The notes beneath the pieces are model-generated. The model was not told the origin of the DNA. It ran no database searches and worked only from the letters and a program-made list of their open reading frames with translations. From a virus, in the IMG/VR virus record IMGVR_UViG_3300025369_000021, positions 1 to 40,958 of that record: DNA of 40,958 nucleotides. The stretch is one strand, 5' to 3'. This document shows positions 7,248-13,586 of the stretch, in pieces. A program made the translations under genes and the position numbers. Position 1 is the stretch's first letter; every line of letters starts with the position of its first letter.

Positions 7248-8740
7248 TGGATTATTTTTATGACGGTCAGTTGAGAAGATACCTAACTCAGTTTATGCGA
7301 GTTATGAGCAATTTCTCATACAAAGATTCTAAGGGCAATATAATACAGATTCCTGTTCGCTATGGAGACATGAGTCGTCAAGTCGCACAGATCTTAAACA
7401 AGAATAGTGAAAATACTATTCCTAATGCTCCATTTATTAGTTGCTATATTAAGAATCTAAAAATTGCACGTGAACGATTGCAAAATCCCTATTACGAAAA
7501 TACGTTGAACGTTCGAGAACGTGCAACTCAATACATGGATCAAGATCCTAGCAGTCCAACCTACGGACAAATAGTAGAAGGTGAGGCAAATACACAAGGT
7601 GCAAACTATACAATCAATAGATTGATGCCTACTCCTTATGATTTAGAATTCCAAGCAGACATATGGAGTTCGAACACAGAACAAAAACTACAGATACTTG
7701 AGCAGATATTGGTATTATTCCGCCCTGCTATGGAGATACAAACTACCGCAAACTTTGTTGACTGGACTAGCTTGAGTTATTTAGAGTTGTCAGATCTTAC
7801 TTGGTCTACCCGTGCTATTCCGCAGGGTGTAGAACAGGATATAGATATTGCCAATTTAGGATTTACAGCACCTATATGGATCAGCACACCTATCAAAGTA
7901 AAACAGTTAGGTGTTATTACAAATATTATTTCTAGAATATTCGTAGAACCCACAGGTACTATATCGGAAAGTCCATACGATGATGGTGCGTTCTTTAATG
8001 GCCGTACCCCTACTGCTATTGCAGGTCATGATTTAAAAAATCTAAATGTTATAGTGTTGAACAATGTAGCAACATTAGGACCGGGAGTCAGCTGGTACAA
8101 GATTCTAGATGCGTATCCAGGAACTTTCACAGCAGGAATAAGTCAAATAAGATTTTCAAAAGATTTAGAAACAGAAGTCGTTGCTACAATGTCTCTGAAT
8201 CCAGTAGATGAAACACAAATGATATTGAACATAGATTCGTCTACACTACATACCAACAGTCAAGTGCCTGCTAATAGTGGAAAAACTTACGTAGATGCTA
8301 TTGTAGATCCAACAAAACTTACAACAGATCTCACGAATGTGGGTATACGCTATTTGATATTAGAAGATATCAATCCTGCATATAGGACACCCGTGTATAT
8401 TACTAACCCCGGTTATAATTCAGCAGATCCTGCTAGTCCGCAACAGATAGTTAAACTAGATGCTAACGGTAATCCTGTTTACCAAACACTATATCCAGAG
8501 GCTGGATATGCTGTACATAATTTTAAAAATGCAGACAACAGCATATTTTCAGCAAATGCAAATGACATCATTACCTGGGACGGAACCAAATGGTCGGTCA
8601 TATTCGACTCTTTAGCCGGCACGGTACCTACTTACATAACTAATATACGTACTGGTTCGCAGTATGTATGGGATGGTTCACAGTGGACCTCGAGTTATGA
8701 AGGTGAATATACACCGGGATTTTGGCGTTTATTATTATGA
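7247..8740 (+). CDS. 15: Tail completion / sheath stabiliser protein, T4 gp15-like, enlarged (497 aa)
   Basis: T4 gp15 caps the tail tube and sheath and joins the neck. The first 230 residues fit it well: DYFYDGQLRRYLTQFMRVMS at the start (T4 has GYFYNSSFRRYATLMGDLFS), then IQIPVRYGDMSRQ, PTPYDLEFQADIW and QILEQILVLFRPAME, then a strand region ending in TAPIWISTPIKV. T4 gp15 is 272 aa, so residues from about 260 to 497 are an extension. The extension includes two aromatic DG modules near the end (ITWDGTKW and YVWDGSQW). The start overlaps the gp14-like stop by one base, and the stop overlaps the NUDIX ATG by four bases. Confidence 0.85.
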   Translation: MDYFYDGQLRRYLTQFMRVMSNFSYKDSKGNIIQIPVRYGDMSRQVAQILNKNSENTIPNAPFISCYIKNLKIARERLQNPYYENTLNVRERATQYMDQDPSSPTYGQIVEGEANTQGANYTINRLMPTPYDLEFQADIWSSNTEQKLQILEQILVLFRPAMEIQTTANFVDWTSLSYLELSDLTWSTRAIPQGVEQDIDIANLGFTAPIWISTPIKVKQLGVITNIISRIFVEPTGTISESPYDDGAFFNGRTPTAIAGHDLKNLNVIVLNNVATLGPGVSWYKILDAYPGTFTAGISQIRFSKDLETEVVATMSLNPVDETQMILNIDSSTLHTNSQVPANSGKTYVDAIVDPTKLTTDLTNVGIRYLILEDINPAYRTPVYITNPGYNSADPASPQQIVKLDANGNPVYQTLYPEAGYAVHNFKNADNSIFSANANDIITWDGTKWSVIFDSLAGTVPTYITNIRTGSQYVWDGSQWTSSYEGEYTPGFWRLLL

Positions 8741-9162
8741 ATGTAATTTGTAGCGGCGGACTATTTTTAAGTAAGTCGACTAAAAGATTTTTATTTCTTA
8801 ACAGATCAGAAGGAAAAACTGATGGTACATGGGGTATTGTGGGCGGTAAACACGAACCAAGCGACCAAACTCCTTACGAAGCTCTTTGTAGAGAAGTGCA
8901 AGAAGAAATAGGATTTTTACCAGATATAGAAAAAACTATACCCTTAGAGCAATACGAAAGTAAAGACGGGGGATTTTATTATCACACCTATGTTCTGTTA
9001 GTTAAGGATGAATTTATTCCTCAACTAAATCATGAACATTCTGGATATGCGTGGGTTTCAAAAGACTATTGGCCTAAGCCATTACACTCTGGTCTTAGAA
9101 CTACACTAAGTAGCAAGACAAATAAAGCAAAGATTGATACTATATTTGATGTATTAGCTTAG
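8737..9162 (+). CDS. NUDIX hydrolase
   Basis: The 141-aa protein should hydrolyse a nucleoside diphosphate linked to another group (substrate unknown: NTP, ADP-ribose, NADH or an RNA cap are typical). The Nudix box is clear: GGKHEP (about residues 36-41) and then REVQEEIGF, with the metal-binding Glu residues present. Compared with the consensus GX5EX7REUXEEXGU there is one extra residue (SDQT in place of the common GET), so the first conserved Glu is not in its standard position. The ATG at 8737 overlaps the gp15-like stop (ATGA). A TTG 15 bases upstream is also in frame but less likely. The gene overlaps the convergent 2OG oxygenase gene by four bases, and no terminator separates them. A NUDIX enzyme in a neck operon is unusual for T4-like phages. 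Confidence 0.88.
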   Translation: MNVICSGGLFLSKSTKRFLFLNRSEGKTDGTWGIVGGKHEPSDQTPYEALCREVQEEIGFLPDIEKTIPLEQYESKDGGFYYHTYVLLVKDEFIPQLNHEHSGYAWVSKDYWPKPLHSGLRTTLSSKTNKAKIDTIFDVLA

Positions 9163-9749
9163 ATATCGTCAGCTATTAGATTAAAGCTGATACTGATTCT
9201 ATTGTCGTCTGACAAATTTTCTTCAACACCGTGATCCAACCAACTAGGAAATGCAATGAACATTCCTGGAATCGGTTGGAAACTATAACTCTTATAGTTG
9301 TAATCAATATCTTTTCCGCTATAAAAATGTTGACGTGCCGCTAGATTAGGATTAACGAATGTTATCTTTCCAGAGCGGGGAGGAGTTTTAACATAGATAG
9401 TGCAGGCAAATACACTACGTGGATGTACATGAGGAATCATATATGCGCCCGGCGGGTTGACATTGATCCAATAATTTTCTAATCTTATTTTTGTAACAGA
9501 TTCATAGTCTTTGATCAGCATGCTGGTGCATTTTTGAATCAAAGGCATTAAAACAGGATGGGCGATAGTAAGTACTTTTGAACTTCCGCCGCCGCCCCTT
9601 TTACTTGAAATATCCAAATTAGGATTTTTTTCAACCATCTCATAAGCAAATCTTTCTAATTCCTTTAGATCGTCTTCAGAAAGATCGTTAGTAATAGTCC
9701 ACACCGGAGTGGGGAATATTGTGCTTAGTTTAAGTTCAGATCCAGCCAA
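9159..9749 (-). CDS. Putative 2OG-Fe(II) oxygenase (TIGR02466-like)
   Basis: This 196-aa protein resembles the small 2-oxoglutarate/iron oxygenases common in marine phages. FPTPVW at residues 12-17 is the family start. The likely metal site is His107 and His109 in IPHVHPRS, the distal His173 in FPSWLDHGV and Arg184 in RISISFN for the 2OG carboxylate. Substrate is unknown; these enzymes hydroxylate proteins or small molecules. It is the last gene of the long minus-strand cluster and overlaps the preceding gene by 14 bases. The start must be TTG at 9749: an in-frame TAA lies at 9756-9758, and the first in-frame ATG would delete the conserved FPTPVW. AGGT lies 8 bases before the TTG. Confidence 0.8.
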   Translation of the reverse strand: MAGSELKLSTIFPTPVWTITNDLSEDDLKELERFAYEMVEKNPNLDISSKRGGGGSSKVLTIAHPVLMPLIQKCTSMLIKDYESVTKIRLENYWINVNPPGAYMIPHVHPRSVFACTIYVKTPPRSGKITFVNPNLAARQHFYSGKDIDYNYKSYSFQPIPGMFIAFPSWLDHGVEENLSDDNRISISFNLIADDI

Positions 9750-10395
9750 GTTGTTTTACCTGTAATGGTGTTGAGCAGTTGTTAACTTCCTGCTGGTCAG
9801 ACAACATTTGACCTAACAGTTCAGCTTGACGGTCTTGATATGCGGCTTGTTTAGCAATGGCTTCGCTAGCCAATTGAGATATTGTAACTCCGCTTGCGGC
9901 TGATAGTTTAGATAATAGCGGTGTTGGATAACTGCTATTAGACATATAAGCCTGAGCTTCTGCTAACTGTTGTGTAAATGTACTAGCTTCTAAAGAACTT
10001 GTTGTTACAGTTAAATTAGCAAACTTGGCATCATACTCTGCTTGAATTTCTAAATTGCTTAGATACTTATAACCAGCTAAAAATAAACTAACATGTGTAG
10101 GATCTGTTAGAGTAACAAAAGATTCTAAATGTCCTGATGTAATATCAGAAGGATTTGAATCAACTACAGTAGTGATGTAAGCAACATTACCGTTGTCTAA
10201 TACAGTATAGTTGATATAGTTTAATTCTGATAACAATGTAGGATCTGTAATTTCAGTAATTTTGTACTGAGCAATTTGACCTGCATTGAAACTAGTAATA
10301 GGTAAATCAACTAACATCCAACCGTGGCTAGAATATTTTGTTCCTGGGGGAATCTGGAATGTTAAGGGCGAATTATCAATTTTTAATAAAAGCAT
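9736..10395 (-). CDS. Unknown protein, possibly fibre-associated
   Basis: The 219-aa protein is not recognised with confidence. The first 95 residues look strand-rich and have no known motif. The last 90 residues are helical and Ala/Gln-rich (TFTQQLAEAQAYMSNSSYPT, then SQLASEAIAKQAAYQDRQAE), resembling the helical C-terminal parts of some phage tail-fibre accessory proteins, so a structural or assembly role is possible. There is no signal peptide or membrane segment. The ATG at 10395 has AAGGTC 8 bases upstream. The gene follows the coiled-coil gene after 28 bases and overlaps the 2OG oxygenase start by 14 bases, so the three are probably co-translated. Confidence 0.6.
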   Translation of the reverse strand: MLLLKIDNSPLTFQIPPGTKYSSHGWMLVDLPITSFNAGQIAQYKITEITDPTLLSELNYINYTVLDNGNVAYITTVVDSNPSDITSGHLESFVTLTDPTHVSLFLAGYKYLSNLEIQAEYDAKFANLTVTTSSLEASTFTQQLAEAQAYMSNSSYPTPLLSKLSAASGVTISQLASEAIAKQAAYQDRQAELLGQMLSDQQEVNNCSTPLQVKQLGWI

Positions 10396-10423
10396 GTTTG
10401 TGGGACCTTGCTAAAAAGCGTTA

Positions 10424-11110
10424 TTATGACCTTTCTACTGTGTCCTGAGAACCATCTGGATTAAATTTAATCAGTGTTTCTTTGTCAGGTAGTGAACCTA
10501 ACTGTGGCACAGGCACATAAGCGGCCATTTCATTTGTAATCTTCAATGCTTCCGCTAGGGTTACATGGAAAATCTCTTCTGGTAAATCAAGCATCGCCTG
10601 TAGGTTACCGGTTGAAATTCTACCAGTCGATACAATATCTAAACCTGCCTGACGACCTAAACGTTTGACCCAGTAATCAATTTCGAGAGTGTCTTTCATA
10701 GCTAACATCTCTCCGATATCATAGTTCTCATTAAAATATTCTAATATTTCGTAGAATGTTTCTAATTCACTTCTGATACGTTTAATTTCTTTTACACTTA
10801 GGTAAATCTTTTCTTCTAATTGATGGATTTCTAAATCGATTTCCATCTGATATAAAGGATCAACTTCGCGCTCGCGCTTCTTCTTTAAAATCTCGATCTT
10901 TAATTGATTCTTTTTATCTTCGTATTCTGTCTTGCGTAAGTTTTCTTCACGCACCTCTGCTTCCATTGTAACTTGCTGTAGTTGCTTAATTGGTGTAAGC
11001 TGTGATGCAACTACGAACTGCTTCATTTGGAAGTCGCTCATACCACGTGGAAGCTCTTCTACTAAATCAGCTATTGTCCACTGTTTCTTTTCTTGTGTTT
11101 TTGATACCAT
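10424..11110 (-). CDS. Unknown coiled-coil protein
   Basis: The 228-aa protein has a long charged coiled coil from about residue 45 to 135, rich in Lys, Glu and Leu (for example IEILKKKRERE and LEEKIYLSVKEIKRI), followed by a globular helical part with DYWVKRLGRQAG. The start has AAGGGC 6 bases before the ATG at 11110, and the first 44 bases lie inside the end of the halogenase gene, so translation is likely coupled. No enzymatic motif is visible. It could be a scaffold, a fibre chaperone or a partner of the halogenase. Placement is the only clue. Confidence 0.65.
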   Translation of the reverse strand: MVSKTQEKKQWTIADLVEELPRGMSDFQMKQFVVASQLTPIKQLQQVTMEAEVREENLRKTEYEDKKNQLKIEILKKKREREVDPLYQMEIDLEIHQLEEKIYLSVKEIKRIRSELETFYEILEYFNENYDIGEMLAMKDTLEIDYWVKRLGRQAGLDIVSTGRISTGNLQAMLDLPEEIFHVTLAEALKITNEMAAYVPVPQLGSLPDKETLIKFNPDGSQDTVERS

Positions 11111-12440
11111 TTTTTGCCCTTATCTCGGTTATGTATTTGTAGTGATTTGGTAGCATTTTTTGTGCTAGATAAACTTGCACTTTAGCATCCTTGCTTAATC
11201 TAGGATAATAATGCTCTTCTCCAAACCCCCTTAACAACTCATTCCATTGAAAATAAGGATAACCATTATCTAAGTTATCTTCCTTCGTTGGATATTTATA
11301 TTTAAGAGACTGCCAGAAAAGTTGGAAGTCTTTTGAGTTACGTGCGGCTTTGCTAGCCTCTACCCAAAAAGGTTCTGTTCTCTTGCTAAATGCATAATGG
11401 CCTAACACTACAACTTTAATATATCGTATTCTTGCCTGTATCTCTGCGTTTGCCCAGTCGTGATTTCTTCTGTTGGCTATAACTTCAGTAGCGTATTCCA
11501 TAGTTTTACCAGCTAAATGTATAGCTGTAGCTTCTAAAGGTTCGATAAAACCACTACTCATACCAGACGCTATGATGTTGCCCTTGATGATTTCTTTAAA
11601 ATATCCAGGCTTCATCGCAATTTTACGCGGTTCTTCTATCCCCGTAGCTTGTGCAAATTCTGCACGAGCATCTTCATCACTGATAAATTTGCTACTATAG
11701 ATGTATCCATTGCCTGTTCTATCATATACCGGGATTTTAAATCGCCAACCAGCTGTCATTCCAATACTTGATGTAAAGGGTTCGTATTCTTTTTCTGGGT
11801 TAGTATAATTCTTTTGTCCAACTATAGCGGTGTCAACTAACAGTTCGTCTGCGTAACTTTGGAATTCGCTATCTGTTTTACCAATTAGTATTCTTTTAAA
11901 TCCCGAACAGTCCACAAACCAATCTGCGGTGATTTTAGTATTATTTGCTAGAGTTACACTAGTGCAATTATCACCATCCATTTCTACGTTGGTTATTTCT
12001 GAATGTATTAGTTGTACACCCTTATCTGTACTTCGACGTTGTAGTAGGTTTGCTAGTTCGCTTGCAACAAAATGACAACCGTGCATGCTATCTTCTTGTA
12101 ACCAAGGACATTTATTATTATTTCCCACTGCCGCTGTAAGATCGCTACCCCATGTTTCCCAAGCAGGATCTGTTGATAACCAAAATGGATTCTCAGCAAA
12201 GTCTATAAATTTAATACCTAATTTGACTCCGCCACCAGTCAGCGCAATTAGTTCAGTTGATTTGATTCCTAGGTCATTTAGCATTTTCATAATGCTAGGC
12301 CAAGTGCCCTCACCAACACCGATCGTAGGTATGTTAGGACTTTCGACTAGAGTGATTTTATAATTAGGGAACTTATTAATGAGATAAGCGGCGGAAAGCC
12401 AACCAGCTGTTCCACCGCCTACGATGCATATTGTCTTCAT
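11067..12440 (-). CDS. Flavin-dependent tryptophan-halogenase-like enzyme
   Basis: The 457-aa protein belongs to the FADH2-dependent halogenases, which use chloride, bromide or iodide and O2 to halogenate aromatic substrates. The FAD motif is GGGTAGW (8-14). The catalytic Lys equivalent to PrnA K79 is Lys73 in GVKLGIKF. SGFIEPLEATAIH (296-308) is the family signature, with Glu303 matching PrnA E346. The family WxWxIP motif is WRFKIP (232-237), so the second Trp is Phe. The ATG at 12440 is chosen because it lies 11 bases after the upstream stop and places the FAD motif at the usual distance. Cyanophage Syn10 encodes a related characterised iodinating enzyme, VirX1, so viral halogenases are known. 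Reduced flavin must come from elsewhere, since no flavin reductase lies in the window. Substrate is unknown. Confidence 0.9.
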   Translation of the reverse strand: MKTICIVGGGTAGWLSAAYLINKFPNYKITLVESPNIPTIGVGEGTWPSIMKMLNDLGIKSTELIALTGGGVKLGIKFIDFAENPFWLSTDPAWETWGSDLTAAVGNNNKCPWLQEDSMHGCHFVASELANLLQRRSTDKGVQLIHSEITNVEMDGDNCTSVTLANNTKITADWFVDCSGFKRILIGKTDSEFQSYADELLVDTAIVGQKNYTNPEKEYEPFTSSIGMTAGWRFKIPVYDRTGNGYIYSSKFISDEDARAEFAQATGIEEPRKIAMKPGYFKEIIKGNIIASGMSSGFIEPLEATAIHLAGKTMEYATEVIANRRNHDWANAEIQARIRYIKVVVLGHYAFSKRTEPFWVEASKAARNSKDFQLFWQSLKYKYPTKEDNLDNGYPYFQWNELLRGFGEEHYYPRLSKDAKVQVYLAQKMLPNHYKYITEIRAKNGIKNTRKETVDNS

Positions 12441-12451
12441 GCTTCTACTTA

Positions 12452-13564
12452 TTAAGGTAGAGGACCGTAACAAGCATTTCCTGATGATTGGTTACGTTGG
12501 CTATAAATTGCGCCTAGAACCTGATGACTATCTGATGGATAGTATGTTTTAACCGATACGTTATTTTGGTTACCATTATATCCAGCAATCATATAACCGT
12601 AATCTTGTCCCATAACGCAACATTGTTCACCGTTGTTATACTGCTGGCTTGGAGAGCTTGACCAGCTATCGCTTGATACGTTGTAACGTGACATAGCTGA
12701 AGAAGCATTAGGATTCATGTACCATTTGAACCATTTTGACATCATTGGTTTACCAGCAGTACCGCCACCGAATGGAGCTTCACCTGCTAGGGCACTTGAT
12801 GAATTCATTGTATTGTAGTTCCATTTAAATGCACCGCCCTGGCCTGCTGTAAAGTTATAGGCTGTATTATTTTCAGCAGGACTACCACCACCATATGAAT
12901 GTGAGCCACCTGTGTTATATCCAACACCCCATGAGTTTGTATTATAGTTTAGATAGTTACCTGTACCACCAATCTGTATCATACCGTAGTTGTTATTTGA
13001 ACCAACTTTAGTACCATTGTGCCAAGAATTGGGCGAATAAGAACCTGTTGGACGATTGTTAGAACCAGTTATTGTCCATGTTGCCCAGTCTTGATAAGCA
13101 TACTGAACAGATGAGTTACCTTGATGGTGGTACGCATACCACTCTGAACTCATCCATCCGCCGTAATAACTTGAGAACGGTAAAGTCTGTGGTTGCTCTA
13201 GAGCAACGTCACAGCTATGATGAACACGTAATATGTTTGACCAAACGTTACCACCTACATATCCACCTGATACACATCCCTGTTGCAGGATAATTTCATT
13301 TTTGTAATCGTTTGGCTTAGCTACAAATTTATACCAAGCATAATATGCGGCTGTACCACCCTGTGTAATCTGTGGATATTGGTTTCCGGCAGGGCCAGTT
13401 GATGGATATCTGTTTGTTGAAAATGCAAAATCATTAACGTCAGATATATATGCAATATATCCAGGTGTTGCAGTAGCACTCAAACTTGTGCGGGTTGAGT
13501 ATTTTGCAGGAATAACGTTTCCTGTATTATCAATAACTAATAGTCCGTTGCTGTAAATCGCCAT
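12452..13564 (-). CDS. Putative aromatic-rich adhesin, possibly Kelch-like
   Basis: The 370-aa protein is rich in Gly, Asn, Ser and aromatic residues (12 Trp and about 35 Tyr by hand count). It has no clear family. Near the C-terminus RYNVSSDSWSSSP followed by YGYMIAGYNG resembles a Kelch repeat (strand, W, loop, then GYxxGGYNG), and GMIQIGG near residue 195 may be a degenerate copy, so a beta-propeller is possible. There is no signal peptide, as expected for a virion protein. It lies between the S74 fibre and the halogenase in the same direction and has a late box (AATAAATA) 23 bases upstream, inside the end of the fibre gene. A receptor-binding role is inferred from composition and context. 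Confidence 0.6.
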   Translation of the reverse strand: MAIYSNGLLVIDNTGNVIPAKYSTRTSLSATATPGYIAYISDVNDFAFSTNRYPSTGPAGNQYPQITQGGTAAYYAWYKFVAKPNDYKNEIILQQGCVSGGYVGGNVWSNILRVHHSCDVALEQPQTLPFSSYYGGWMSSEWYAYHHQGNSSVQYAYQDWATWTITGSNNRPTGSYSPNSWHNGTKVGSNNNYGMIQIGGTGNYLNYNTNSWGVGYNTGGSHSYGGGSPAENNTAYNFTAGQGGAFKWNYNTMNSSSALAGEAPFGGGTAGKPMMSKWFKWYMNPNASSAMSRYNVSSDSWSSSPSQQYNNGEQCCVMGQDYGYMIAGYNGNQNNVSVKTYYPSDSHQVLGAIYSQRNQSSGNACYGPLP

Positions 13565-13586
13565 AGTAGTAAATTCCTTGTTATTC

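Noticed and set aside
12441-12473. Upstream start for the halogenase
   Set aside because: It would overlap the adhesin end and add residues before the FAD motif. The ATG at 12440 gives the family-typical N-terminus.
12452-13564. Diversity-generating retroelement target in the Asn/Tyr-rich adhesin
   Set aside because: No reverse transcriptase or template repeat in the window, and the C-terminus lacks the usual variable lectin-fold pattern.
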